A stretch of 64,000 nucleotides of DNA, taken from Paracidovorax sp031843945 (lineage in GTDB: Bacteria; Pseudomonadota; Gammaproteobacteria; Burkholderiales; Burkholderiaceae_C). This document shows, piece by piece, positions 23,700 through 32,503 of the stretch. The notes under the pieces were generated by a model, which was given only the letters and a program-made list of their open reading frames with translations, ran no database searches and was not told the origin of the DNA. The stretch covers positions 496,001-560,000 of the forward strand of contig NZ_JAVTJJ010000001.1 of the NCBI RefSeq assembly GCF_031843945.1, read 5' to 3'. Every line of letters begins with the position of its first letter. The stretch's first letter is position 1. A program made the position numbers and the translations under genes.

Positions 23700-24722
23700 T
23701 TACTTGCGATTGGTGTAGATCTGGTCGAAGCTGGCACCGTCGGCAAAGTGCTCCTTGTCAGCCTTGGCCCATCCGCCGAACGCTTGATCAATCGTCACCA
23801 GCGTCAGCTTGGGGAACTGCTTGTCGTACTTGGCCTTGGCCTTTTCGCTCGTCGGGCGGTAGAAGTTCTTGCCGGCGATTTCCTGGCCTTCATCGGAATA
23901 CAGGTACTTCAGGTATTCCTCGGCCAATGCGCGGGTGCCCTTCTTGTCGACGTTCTTGTCGATCACGGCCACCGAGGGCTCTGCCAGGATGGAAATCGAC
24001 GGCACGACGATCTCGAACTTCTCGGGGCCGAATTCCTTCAGCGCCAGGAAAGCTTCGTTTTCCCAGGCCAGCAGCACGTCGCCTACGCCGCGTTGCACGA
24101 AGGTGATCGTCGAGCCGCGCGCGCCTGTGTCCAGCACGGGCACGTTGCGGTAGAGCTTTTCGATGAAATCCTTGGCCTGCGCGTCGCCGCCGTACTTGCG
24201 CTTGGCAAATTCCCATGCGGCCAGATAGTTCCAGCGCGCGCCGCCCGAGGTCTTGGGGTTGGGGGTGATGACCTGCACGCCCGGCTTGGCCAGATCGTCC
24301 CAGTCCTTCAGACCCTTGGGATTGCCCTTCTTGACCAGAAAGACGATGGTGGAGCTGTAGGGCGCCGAGTTGTGCGGCAGGCGCTTTTGCCAGTCGGCCT
24401 TGAGCAGGCCGTGTGATGCGAGCGCATCGATATCGCCCCCCAAGGCCAGCGTGGCCACGTCGGCGTCGATGCCGTCGATGATCGAGCGGGCCTGCTTGCC
24501 CGAGCCGCCGTGCGACTGCTTGAACTGCACGTACTGACCGGTCTTGGCCTTCCAGTGCTTGCCGAAGGCCTGGTTGTATTCCACATACAGCTCGCGTGTC
24601 GGGTCGTACGACACGTTGAGGAACGAGACGGTCTGCGCAAACGACGGCAATGCCGTCAGGGCCAAGCCGGCCACCAGGGCAGCAGCCAGAGGAAACTTGA
24701 TAAAGTCGCGGCGCACGTTCAT
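23700..24722 (-). CDS. sbp: Sulfate-binding periplasmic protein
   Basis: A 340-residue protein from the ATG at 24722, with leader ALVAGLALTALPSFAQ. It has the Sbp/CysP signatures FLNVSYDPTRELYVEYN, the sulfate-binding loop SHGGSGKQARSI, and NPKTSGGARWNYLAAW. It lies 40 bp upstream of ssuE on the same strand and is probably the promoter-proximal gene of the sulfonate operon. The CysT/CysW/CysA transport partners are not in this window, so it must work with a distant permease. Confidence 0.9.
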   Translation of the reverse strand: MNVRRDFIKFPLAAALVAGLALTALPSFAQTVSFLNVSYDPTRELYVEYNQAFGKHWKAKTGQYVQFKQSHGGSGKQARSIIDGIDADVATLALGGDIDALASHGLLKADWQKRLPHNSAPYSSTIVFLVKKGNPKGLKDWDDLAKPGVQVITPNPKTSGGARWNYLAAWEFAKRKYGGDAQAKDFIEKLYRNVPVLDTGARGSTITFVQRGVGDVLLAWENEAFLALKEFGPEKFEIVVPSISILAEPSVAVIDKNVDKKGTRALAEEYLKYLYSDEGQEIAGKNFYRPTSEKAKAKYDKQFPKLTLVTIDQAFGGWAKADKEHFADGASFDQIYTNRK

Positions 24723-24864
24723 TGAGAGGCTTTCTTGTCGTTGGGAATCGGTGCACATCACCGATGCAACGCATTCTGAAAGCCCCTCTTTAAAACTGGA
24801 ACTACTCAAATTTCAGTTTCTAATACCGAAAACATCTAAACCCTATTCCGCAGGAAACCCATTC

Positions 24865-25137
24865 ATGGCACGTACCGTTCAATGCATCAAGCTCGGCAAG
24901 GAAGCCGAAGGCCTTGATTTCCCCCCCTATCCCGGCGATCTGGGCAAGCGCATCTATGAAGGCGTGAGCAAGGAAGCCTGGGCCGGCTGGCTCAAGCACC
25001 AGACCATGCTGGTGAACGAAAACCGCCTGAACCTGGCAGACGCCCGCGCTCGCCAATATCTGGCGCGCCAGATGGAGCAGCACTTCTTCGGCGGTGGTGC
25101 CGATGCGGCTGCCGGCTACGTGCCGCCCAGCGCCTGA
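24865..25137 (+). CDS. yggX: Fe(2+)-trafficking / oxidative damage protection protein YggX
   Basis: A 90-residue protein: MARTVQCIKLGKEAEGLDFPPYPG and QTMLVNENRLNLADARARQYL are the full YggX signature, including the conserved Cys7. The family protects iron-sulfur enzymes from oxidation and may help handle Fe(II). AGGAAA lies nine bases before the ATG. It is divergent from sbp and followed by a strong terminator, so it is monocistronic. Its place next to cysI and ferredoxin genes is consistent with Fe-S needs. Confidence 0.95.
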   Translation: MARTVQCIKLGKEAEGLDFPPYPGDLGKRIYEGVSKEAWAGWLKHQTMLVNENRLNLADARARQYLARQMEQHFFGGGADAAAGYVPPSA

Positions 25138-25152
25138 TATCCATCACCCCCG

Positions 25153-25191
25153 GCCCGGCGCACCTTGGCAGGTCGCCGGGCTTTCTTTTTT
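25153..25191 (+). terminator. Intrinsic terminator after yggX
   Basis: GCCCGGCG (25153-25160) pairs perfectly with CGCCGGGC (25174-25181), followed by CTTTCTTTTTT. Confidence 0.9.
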
Positions 25192-25283
25192 GCGCTGAAA
25201 GCCGTGCATCGGCCTGATGCAGTTCAATGCGCGGCGCTCCGCGCGCCAGCCAACCAACCAGGCCCGCACAGACAATCCCCCGC

Positions 25284-27200
25284 ATGTCCGAACCCATCGA
25301 ATGGATGCCAGACGGCACGCCCTACAGCCCGCGCTTCGGCGACCGCTATCACAGCGAGCAAGGTGGCATCACGCAGGCGCGCGACACGTTCCTGCGCGGC
25401 TGCGGGCTGCCCGCGGCGTGGAAGGGCCAGCCGCAGTGGCGCATCCTGGAGACGGGCTTCGGCTTCGGGCTCAACTTCCTGGTCACCTGGGCGGCCTGGG
25501 CAGCGGACCCGGAACGGCCTCGACTGCTGCATTTCGTGTCGTGCGAGGCCTGGCCGGTCAGCGCCGCCGACCTGCTGCGCGCCGCAGGCGCTCACCCCGA
25601 CCTGCTGCCGCTGGCACAGCAACTGCACGACCAGTTCTGGGGCCTGCTGCCGGGCGTGCACCGCCTGTCGTTCGAGGGCGGCGCCGTGCTGCTCACTCTG
25701 TATGTGGGCGACGCACAGGCCATGCTGCGCCAGCAGGCACCGCAGGCCGATTCGGTGTACCTGGACGGTTTCAGCCCGCAGCGCAACCCCGGCATGTGGG
25801 ATGCGCACACCCTGAAAGCCGTGGCGCGCTGCTGCCGGCGTGGCACGCGGCTGGCCACCTGGACCATCTCGCGGCCTGTGCGCGATGCGCTGGCGCAGTG
25901 CGGCTTCATCGTTCAGAAAGTGCCGGGCACACCCCCGAAGCGCGACAACCTGCAAGCCACATACGACCCTGCATGGACGCCGCGCGTATCGCAGCAGGCC
26001 GAAGGCATCGATCCACCAGTAACCCAGGCGGGGCGCTGCGTCGTCATCGGCGGCGGCATGTCGGGCGCCGCTACCGCACGCAGCCTTGCACGGCGCGGCT
26101 GGCGTGTGCAAGTGCTGGACCAGGCGGCCACTCCGGCGGCCGGTGCGTCGGGCCTGCCCGCCGGGCTGTTCGCGCCCCATGTGTCGCGCGACGACGCGGT
26201 GCTGTCGCGCCTGTCGCGCAGCGGTGTGCGCACCACCTTGAACGCACTGGCCGCCCTGCCCGGCTTGAAGCCCGGGCAAGACTGGGCGGCCTGCGGCGTG
26301 CTCGAACACCGGGTCGACCGCGACGCCGGTGTGCCTGCGGACTGGAAAGACGGCGCGGGCGACGCATGGAGCGGGCCCGCCTCGCACGACCAATTGGAGC
26401 AGGCCGGCCTGCCCGCAGACACCGTGGCTTGCTGGCATGCGCGCGGCGGCTGGGTCAAGCCGGCGCGGCTGGTGGCCGAACTGCTGGCGCACGAGGCCAT
26501 CACCTGGCGCGGCAAGCTGCAGGTCGCAACGCTGCGGCGCGACGAATCGTCGGCCCTCTGGCAGTGCTTCGATGCCGAAGGCGTGCTGCTGGCAGAGGCC
26601 GACTGCGTGGTCGTGGCGGCCGCTGGCGGCAGCGGGCCCTTGCTGCAGCACCGCTGGCGGCTGCAGTCGTTGCGAGGACAGATTTCATCGGGCACCGTGC
26701 CCGCAGGCGCGCAGGCCGCGTGGCCGCCGTTTCCGGTGAACGGCAACGGCAATCTGTTGCCCTGTGTGCCGGGCGACTCGGAAGAGTCTTCGTCGCAATG
26801 GCATCTCGGCTCCACCTTCGAGCGCGGCGAAAGCCGGTTGCCGCTGACGGCCGAAGAAGAAGCCGCCGCCCATGCAGCCAACCACGCCAAGCTGCGTGTG
26901 CTGCTGCCTGCTGCTGCTGAACAACTCGCAGAACACCCACCCTCCAGCGCCTGGGCCGGCGTGCGCTGCGCATCGACCGACCGGCTGCCGCTGGCCGGCC
27001 CGGCAGATGCGCTGGCCTGGCCGGGCCTGTGGGTGTGCACCGCCATGGGTGCACGCGGCCTGACGCTGTCGCTGCTGTGCGCAGAGCTGATCGCCGCGCG
27101 CCTGCATGGCGAGCCTTTGCCGCTCGATGCCCGGTTGGCCCGGGCGCTGGCGCCCGAGCGCCTGGCACCGGCAGAGGCGGCCCCACGCGCTGCGTCGTGA
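25284..27200 (+). CDS. mnmC: Bifunctional tRNA mnm5s2U34 biosynthesis protein MnmC
   Basis: A 638-residue two-domain enzyme that completes 5-methylaminomethyl-2-thiouridine at the tRNA wobble position. The N-terminal SAM-dependent methyltransferase (MnmD, about residues 1-240) shows ILETGFGFGLNFLVTW and SVYLDGFSPQRNPGMWD. The C-terminal FAD oxidoreductase (about 255-638) begins with the dinucleotide fold CVVIGGGMSGAATARSLARRG and ends with MGARGLTLSLLCAELIAARL. The ATG at 25284 gives MSEPIEWMPDGTPYSPRFGD, the normal N-terminus of the family. Confidence 0.95.
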   Translation: MSEPIEWMPDGTPYSPRFGDRYHSEQGGITQARDTFLRGCGLPAAWKGQPQWRILETGFGFGLNFLVTWAAWAADPERPRLLHFVSCEAWPVSAADLLRAAGAHPDLLPLAQQLHDQFWGLLPGVHRLSFEGGAVLLTLYVGDAQAMLRQQAPQADSVYLDGFSPQRNPGMWDAHTLKAVARCCRRGTRLATWTISRPVRDALAQCGFIVQKVPGTPPKRDNLQATYDPAWTPRVSQQAEGIDPPVTQAGRCVVIGGGMSGAATARSLARRGWRVQVLDQAATPAAGASGLPAGLFAPHVSRDDAVLSRLSRSGVRTTLNALAALPGLKPGQDWAACGVLEHRVDRDAGVPADWKDGAGDAWSGPASHDQLEQAGLPADTVACWHARGGWVKPARLVAELLAHEAITWRGKLQVATLRRDESSALWQCFDAEGVLLAEADCVVVAAAGGSGPLLQHRWRLQSLRGQISSGTVPAGAQAAWPPFPVNGNGNLLPCVPGDSEESSSQWHLGSTFERGESRLPLTAEEEAAAHAANHAKLRVLLPAAAEQLAEHPPSSAWAGVRCASTDRLPLAGPADALAWPGLWVCTAMGARGLTLSLLCAELIAARLHGEPLPLDARLARALAPERLAPAEAAPRAAS

Positions 27201-27267
27201 AAAACCGGCCCATCAGGCGCGCAGGCGCTGGGGGCCGCACACACCTTGCCAGCCCGCATGCAGCCTC

Positions 27268-27345
27268 GTGCATAAGCTTATTGGCATAAGAGCAGCACGA
27301 AACAATCGTTTGTGTCCATAAGGGTGGCTATTACAGTCGCCCGCA
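27268..27345 (+). promoter_or_regulatory. Promoter/operator region of the cysI operon
   Basis: The 222-bp gap between mnmC and cysI is AT-richer than its surroundings and holds ATAAGCTTAT (27272-27281, perfect palindrome), TTGGCATAAG, and CCATAAGGGTGGCTATTAC. TTAT/ATAA half sites of this sort are seen in CysB-controlled promoters. I cannot place the -35 and -10 boxes with confidence. Confidence 0.4.
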
Positions 27346-27422
27346 GGCACGATTTGGCGTCCGTTTCGACCCCGTCACTCCCGGCTCTGATCTGAGTGCG
27401 CACCGCAGCGCACAGCCCCACC

Positions 27423-29279
27423 ATGTACCAATACACAGAATTCGATAAACAGTTCATCCGCCTGCGGGCAGAGCAATACCGCGACCAGCTGGAACGCTAT
27501 TACGCCGGCAAGCTGTCAGGCGATGAGTTCAAGCCTCTGCGCCTGCAAAACGGCTGGTATGTGCAGCGCTATGCGCCCATGCTGCGCGTGGCGGTGCCTT
27601 ACGGCGAGCTCTCCAGCACCCAGCTGCGCGTGCTGGCGAAGATCGCGCGGGAATACGACCAGCCAGACGCCACCCTGCTGGCCGACGCGCAGGCCGCGCA
27701 GGAGAAACTGGGCGACATTCCGCTGCACGACGGCCGCCGCATCGGCACCCGGCTGAAGTACGGTTACGGCCACTTCACCACCCGCACCAACGTGCAGTAC
27801 AACTGGATTCCGCTGGACAAGAGCGCCGACGTGATGGACCTGCTGGCCAGCGTGCAGCTGCACGGCATTCAGACCAGCGGCAACTGCATCCGCAACATCA
27901 ACAGCGACGCGCTGGCCGGCATCGCCGCCGACGAGATCGCCGACCCGCGCCCCTTCGCCGAAATATTGCGCCAGTGGAGCACGCTGCACCCCGAATTCGC
28001 CTTCCTGCCGCGCAAGTTCAAGGTGTCGCTGAACGGCGCACGCGAAGACCGCGCTGCGCTGGGCTGGTACGACGTGGGCCTGCAGCTGGTCAAGAACGCC
28101 ACCGATGAACTGGGCTTCAAGGTGCGCGTAGGCGGCGGCATGGGCCGCACGCCGACCATCAGCCCGGTGCTGCGCGACTTCCTGCCGTGGAACCAGTTGA
28201 TGAATTACCTGGAAGCGGTGATTCGCGTCTACAACCGCTACGGCCGGCGCGACAACCTCTGGAAGGCGCGCATCAAGATTCTGGTGAAGTCCGAAGGCCA
28301 GAGCTTCATCGACCAGGTCGATGAAGAGTTTCGCCAGATCGTGGAAGTGGAAGGCGGCCCGCACACCATCACGCAGGCCGAATACGACCGCGTGGCGGCC
28401 AACTTCCAGGAGCCCGCACTGGACCTGTCGCCCGCCGATGCCGAAGCCGAAACGCTGGCCCTGCTGCGCACCGCCACGGAAGAAGACAAGGACTTCGGCC
28501 GCTGGCTGACCCGCAACGTCGAACCCCACCGCCTGCCGCAGCTGCGCGCCGTGGTGCTGTCGTTCAAGCGCCTGGGTTATGCGCCCGGCGACGCCACGGC
28601 CGACCAGATGGAAGCCGCCGCCGACCTGGCCGACCGCTTCTCGGCCGGCGAGATGCGCGTGACGCACGAGCAGAACCTGGTGCTGCCCTGGGTGCGCCGC
28701 GACCAGTTGCCCGCGCTCTACAAGGCGGCCAAGGCCCTGGGCCTGGCGCAGCCCAACATTGGCCTGTTGACCGACATGATCGCCTGCCCCGGCGGCGACT
28801 TCTGCTCGCTGGCCAACGCGCGTTCGCTGCCCATTGCCGAGGCCATCACCGAGCGCTACCAAGACCTGGACGAGCTGTGGGACCTGGGCGAGATCGACCT
28901 GCACATCAGCGGCTGCATCAACAGCTGCGGCCACCACCACAGCGGCCACATCGGCATTCTGGGCGTCGACAAGGACGGCAAGGAGTGGTACCAGGTCACG
29001 CTCGGCGGCGCCGACGGCTCGGATCTCTCCGGCCCCGCCCAGCCGGGCAAGGCCATCGGCCCGTCGTTCAGCGCGTCGGAGATTCCCGGCGTGATCGAGG
29101 CCCTGCTGGCCACCTACCGCGAACAGCGCCAGGCCATCGAAGCCGACTCCGCCAGCGGCCCGCGCCACGAAAACTTCATCGACACGGTGCGCCGCGTCGG
29201 CATCGAGCCGTTCAAGCTCGCCGGCAATGCGGCCCGCCACCCGGCCGAGGCCCCGCAATCCGCCCCCGCCAACGCCTGA
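27423..29279 (+). CDS. cysI: Sulfite reductase hemoprotein (nitrite/sulfite reductase) CysI
   Basis: A 618-residue sirohaem/[4Fe-4S] reductase that takes sulfite to sulfide. The two halves each carry a ferredoxin-like repeat (GRRIGTRLKYGYGHFTTRTNVQ in the first; GEMRVTHEQNLVLP in the second). The Fe-S/sirohaem ligands are CPGGDFC near residue 455 and SGCINSCGHHHSGHIG near 497. The ATG at 27423 (MYQYTEFDKQF) is the usual start. It is the first gene of cysI-DUF934-cysD-cysN. Electrons probably come from ferredoxin or an unlinked flavoprotein, since cysJ is absent here. Confidence 0.95.
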   Translation: MYQYTEFDKQFIRLRAEQYRDQLERYYAGKLSGDEFKPLRLQNGWYVQRYAPMLRVAVPYGELSSTQLRVLAKIAREYDQPDATLLADAQAAQEKLGDIPLHDGRRIGTRLKYGYGHFTTRTNVQYNWIPLDKSADVMDLLASVQLHGIQTSGNCIRNINSDALAGIAADEIADPRPFAEILRQWSTLHPEFAFLPRKFKVSLNGAREDRAALGWYDVGLQLVKNATDELGFKVRVGGGMGRTPTISPVLRDFLPWNQLMNYLEAVIRVYNRYGRRDNLWKARIKILVKSEGQSFIDQVDEEFRQIVEVEGGPHTITQAEYDRVAANFQEPALDLSPADAEAETLALLRTATEEDKDFGRWLTRNVEPHRLPQLRAVVLSFKRLGYAPGDATADQMEAAADLADRFSAGEMRVTHEQNLVLPWVRRDQLPALYKAAKALGLAQPNIGLLTDMIACPGGDFCSLANARSLPIAEAITERYQDLDELWDLGEIDLHISGCINSCGHHHSGHIGILGVDKDGKEWYQVTLGGADGSDLSGPAQPGKAIGPSFSASEIPGVIEALLATYREQRQAIEADSASGPRHENFIDTVRRVGIEPFKLAGNAARHPAEAPQSAPANA

Positions 29280-29297
29280 GCCTTTTTGAGAATCACT

Positions 29298-29684
29298 ATG
29301 AAATTGATAGCTGCCAGCGCCCATTCCACAAGCGCGGAAGGCCAAAAAGTGCTTGAACTGGCCAATGACGCCGATCCGCTGCTGCAAGACCTGTCCGGCG
29401 TGACGCGCATCGACCTGCACTTTCCGAAGTTCACCGACGGCCGTGCCTACAGCCAGGCCCGCCTGCTGCGCCAGCGCGTGAAGTTCGCCGGCGAGATCCG
29501 CGCCACGGGCGACGTGCTGGTCGACCAGGTGGCGCAGATGGCCCGTTGCGGCTTCGACGTGGCGGTGCTGCGCGAAGGCCTGGACATCGCCGACGCCCAG
29601 CGCCAGCTCGACCGCTTTCCGGCCTTCTACCAGGGCGACGTGGACCAGCCGCTGCCGCATTTCCGGCAGACCGAGGCGGCTTGA
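29298..29684 (+). CDS. DUF934 family protein of the sulfate reduction operon
   Basis: A 128-residue protein of DUF934, an oxidoreductase-associated family found between cysI and cysH/cysD in beta-proteobacteria. LLQDLSGVTRIDLHFPKFTDGRAYSQARLLRQR is the family core and CGFDVAVLREGLDIADAQRQL the C-terminal segment. The first 17 or so residues (MKLIAASAHSTSAEGQK) are encoded by a copy of the Comamonadaceae intergenic repeat, so this N-terminus is not ancestral. Its role is unproven; conserved linkage points to assimilatory sulfite reduction. It begins 18 bp after cysI. Confidence 0.85.
   Translation: MKLIAASAHSTSAEGQKVLELANDADPLLQDLSGVTRIDLHFPKFTDGRAYSQARLLRQRVKFAGEIRATGDVLVDQVAQMARCGFDVAVLREGLDIADAQRQLDRFPAFYQGDVDQPLPHFRQTEAA
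29303..29348. repeat. Comamonadaceae palindromic repeat, copy 3, within DUF934 coding start
   Basis: TTGATAGCTGCCAGCGC, then CCACAAGCGC and GGCCAAAAA. It matches the intergenic family but has lost the TAG in the second arm (CGGAAG in place of CTAGAG), which keeps the frame open. Confidence 0.75.
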
Positions 29685-29743
29685 GCTCGATCCATTCAGC
29701 CCGCCTTGCAAAGACAAGCAGCACAGAAAGCGAAGCAAAGCGC

Positions 29744-30685
29744 ATGAACGCCCGAATCGATGAACCCCAAGCCACGGCGCTGAGCCAGCTCAGCAACCGC
29801 CACCTGAACGCGCTGGAAGAAGAAACCATCTTCATCCTGCGCGAGGTGGCCGCCGCCTTCGAACGCCCCACCTTGCTCTTTTCAGGCGGCAAGGACTCAC
29901 TGGTGATGCTCAAGTGCGCCGAAAAGGCTTTTGGCGCGGGCCGCATCCCTTACCCGCTGCTGATGATCGACACGGGCCACAACTTTTCGGAAGTGACCGA
30001 CTTTCGCGACTTCCGTGCCAAGGAACTGGGGGCCGAGCTGATCGTGCGCAGCGTCGAAGATTCGATGGCGCGCGGCACCGTGCGCCTGGCGCATCCAGGC
30101 GAGTCGCGCAACGTGCACCAGTCGGTCACGCTGCTCGAGGCGATTGAAGAATTCCGCTTCGACGCGCTGATCGGCGGCGCCCGCCGCGACGAGGAAAAGG
30201 CCCGCGCCAAGGAGCGCATCTTTTCGCACCGCGACAGCTTCGGCCAGTGGGCTCCGAAGGCCCAGCGGCCCGAGCTGTGGACGCTGTTCAACACGCGTCT
30301 GGCGCCCGGCGAGCACTTTCGTGTGTTCCCGATCAGCAACTGGACCGAGCTGGACGTGTGGCAATACATCGAGCGCGAAAACATCGCCCTGCCCAGCATT
30401 TACTACACCCACAAGCGCCAGGTGGTGAATCGCCGCGGCATGCTGATGCCGGTGACCGAGCTGACACCGCCGCGCGACGGCGAAACCGTGGAAACGCGCG
30501 ACGTGCGCTTTCGCACCGTGGGCGACATCACCTGCACCGCCCCGGTGGAGAGCACGGCCGCCACCGCTGCCGACATCGTCATCGAGACGCTGGCCGCCGA
30601 CGTGAGCGAGCGCGGCGCCACCCGCATGGACGACCAGACCAGCGACGCATCGATGGAAAAGCGCAAGAAGGACGGGTATTTCTGA
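29744..30685 (+). CDS. cysD: Sulfate adenylyltransferase subunit 2 CysD
   Basis: A 313-residue ATP-sulfurylase small subunit. LLFSGGKDSLVMLKCAEKAF holds the PP-loop SGGKDS (about residues 47-52); LMIDTGHNFSEV, GGARRDEEKARAKERIFSHRD and FPISNWTELDVWQYI follow, and the protein ends EKRKKDGYF as usual. With CysN it makes adenosine 5'-phosphosulfate from sulfate and ATP. Its stop overlaps the cysN start (TGATG). Only 59 bp separate it from DUF934, the place where cysH is found in many relatives. Confidence 0.95.
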   Translation: MNARIDEPQATALSQLSNRHLNALEEETIFILREVAAAFERPTLLFSGGKDSLVMLKCAEKAFGAGRIPYPLLMIDTGHNFSEVTDFRDFRAKELGAELIVRSVEDSMARGTVRLAHPGESRNVHQSVTLLEAIEEFRFDALIGGARRDEEKARAKERIFSHRDSFGQWAPKAQRPELWTLFNTRLAPGEHFRVFPISNWTELDVWQYIERENIALPSIYYTHKRQVVNRRGMLMPVTELTPPRDGETVETRDVRFRTVGDITCTAPVESTAATAADIVIETLAADVSERGATRMDDQTSDASMEKRKKDGYF

Positions 30686-32055
30686 TGACCACTACTAATT
30701 TGATAGCTGCCAACGCTTATCCATCAAGCGCTACAGGCCTAAATGACCATCAATCTGCGCTCAAGTTCATCACCTGCGGCTCGGTCGATGACGGCAAGAG
30801 CACGCTGATCGGCCGCCTGCTGGTCGACAGCCGGGCCGTGCTGCAAGACCACCTGGCAGGCGTGCAGCGCGGCGGCGAGACCGATCTGGCGCTGCTGACC
30901 GACGGCCTTTCCGCCGAGCGCGAACAGGGCATCACCATCGACGTGGCCTACCGCTACTTCGCCACCGAAACGCGCAAGTTCATCATCGGCGACGCGCCGG
31001 GCCATGAGCAGTACACGCGCAACATGGTCACGGCCGCGAGCAGCGCCGACGCCGCCGTGGTGCTGGTCGATGCCACCAAGCTCGACTGGAAGAACCCGCA
31101 ACTGGCCCTGCTGCCGCAGACGCGCCGCCACTCGCTGCTGGTCAATCTGCTGCGCGTGCCCTCGCTGGTGTTCGCCGTGAACAAGCTGGACGCAGTGGCA
31201 GATCCGGCCCTCGCCTTCACCCACATCCGCGCGGCCCTCGACCAGTTCGCGCAGGCCGCCGGCATCGCCGTGCGCGCCACGGTGCCGGTGTCGGCATTGA
31301 AGGGCTTCAACGTCGTCGACGGCACTCCCGGCTGGTGCGGCTATGACGGCCCCAGCCTGCTGCAGCTGCTGGAGCTGCTGCCCAACACGCCTGCGGACGT
31401 GGCGCTGCCCGTCGCGTTCCCGGTGCAGTGGGTCGAGAAGTTCTCGGGCTCGGCCGACACATCGCAAGGCCGCCGTGTTTTCTGGGGCCGCGTCGCTGCG
31501 GGCCAGGTCACGCCGGGCACGGCCGTGCAGGTCTTCCCAAGCGGCCAGCTGGCCACCGTAGCCCAGGTGCTCGACCATGCGCGCCGCCCCGGCAACGTGC
31601 AGGCCGGCACCAGCGCCGGCATCGTGCTCGACCGCGAGGTGGACGTGTCGCGCGGCGACTGGATTCTGGCCGCGCCCGTGGCCCCAGCGCAGGCGGCCGG
31701 CGATGACGATTTCGACACGCCGGCGTCGGTGCCCGCCTGGCCCGGCCAGCGCGAGCTGCTCACCACCGTCGCCTGGATGGACGACGAGCCGCTGGTGGCG
31801 GGGCGCGTGTACTGGGCGCTGCACGGCCACCGCTGGGTCAAGGCCAAGGTGCGACGCGTGGTGCACCGGCTGGACATCAACACCCTGGCCGAAGAAGACG
31901 CTTCGCAGCTCGACCCCAACGCCATCGGCCATGTGGAACTGCTGCTGCAAGAGCCCCTGCCCGCTGCGCCCTTCACGCAAGCCCGCGTGCTGGGCTCGCT
32001 GATTCTGGTAGACACCGCCAGCCACAGGACCGCTGGCGCAGCGCTGGTACGTTGA
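30685..32055 (+). CDS. cysN: Sulfate adenylyltransferase subunit 1 CysN
   Basis: A 456-residue EF-Tu-like GTPase subunit. GSVDDGKSTLIGRLL is the P-loop (about residues 32-46), DAPGHEQYTRNM the G3 region, and NKLD the G4 region; domains II and III of the translation-factor type follow. There is no C-terminal CysC (APS kinase) fusion. The first 20 residues (MTTTNLIAANAYPSSATGLN) derive from a copy of the Comamonadaceae repeat, after which conserved sequence begins with LKFITCGSVDDG. Its GTPase activity drives APS formation by CysD. Confidence 0.95.
   Translation: MTTTNLIAANAYPSSATGLNDHQSALKFITCGSVDDGKSTLIGRLLVDSRAVLQDHLAGVQRGGETDLALLTDGLSAEREQGITIDVAYRYFATETRKFIIGDAPGHEQYTRNMVTAASSADAAVVLVDATKLDWKNPQLALLPQTRRHSLLVNLLRVPSLVFAVNKLDAVADPALAFTHIRAALDQFAQAAGIAVRATVPVSALKGFNVVDGTPGWCGYDGPSLLQLLELLPNTPADVALPVAFPVQWVEKFSGSADTSQGRRVFWGRVAAGQVTPGTAVQVFPSGQLATVAQVLDHARRPGNVQAGTSAGIVLDREVDVSRGDWILAAPVAPAQAAGDDDFDTPASVPAWPGQRELLTTVAWMDDEPLVAGRVYWALHGHRWVKAKVRRVVHRLDINTLAEEDASQLDPNAIGHVELLLQEPLPAAPFTQARVLGSLILVDTASHRTAGAALVR
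30699..30746. repeat. Comamonadaceae palindromic repeat, copy 4, within cysN coding start
   Basis: TTTGATAGCTGCCAACGCTT, then ATCAAGCGCTACAGGCC and TAAATGACC. The element begins about 14 bases after the cysN ATG and is read in frame. Confidence 0.8.
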
Positions 32056-32160
32056 CCCAGGGCACGAATCCTTCCCGCCGCAAGGGCCGGGCCCACAGCC
32101 CGGCCCCTGAAACGGCCTAAAATCGCGGGTTACCCCCGATTACAAAGACATTGACGAGCC

Positions 32161-32484
32161 ATGACTCACGTCGTTTCCGAAAACTGCATCAAGTGCAAGT
32201 TCACCGATTGCGTGGACGTGTGCCCCGTGGACTGCTTCCGCGAGGGCCCCAACTTTCTCGTGATCGACCCTGACGAGTGCATCGATTGCGCCGTGTGCAT
32301 TCCCGAATGCCCTGCCAATGCCATCTTTGCCGAAGAAGATCTGCCCGCAGACCAGATCGCGTTCATCAAGATCAACGCCGAGCTGTCGCCCCAGTTCAAG
32401 AGCATCACCAAGCGCAAGCCCCCCTTGCCCGACGCCGACGAGTGGAACGGCAAGCCGGGCAAGATTGCCGACCTGATCCGCTGA
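32161..32484 (+). CDS. fdxA: 7Fe ferredoxin FdxA
   Basis: A 107-residue seven-iron ferredoxin. CIKCKFTDCVDVCPVDC supplies one cluster set and CIDCAVCIPECP the other, with the long C-terminal extension (KSITKRKPPLPDADEWNG) seen in beta-proteobacterial FdxA. It lies 20 bp ahead of a ferredoxin-NADP reductase gene, so the two may form an electron-transfer pair. Given the sulfite reductase just upstream and no cysJ, they could feed CysI, but this is inference. Confidence 0.95.
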   Translation: MTHVVSENCIKCKFTDCVDVCPVDCFREGPNFLVIDPDECIDCAVCIPECPANAIFAEEDLPADQIAFIKINAELSPQFKSITKRKPPLPDADEWNGKPGKIADLIR

Positions 32485-32503
32485 TCTCGGTTTCGACCTC
32501 GCA

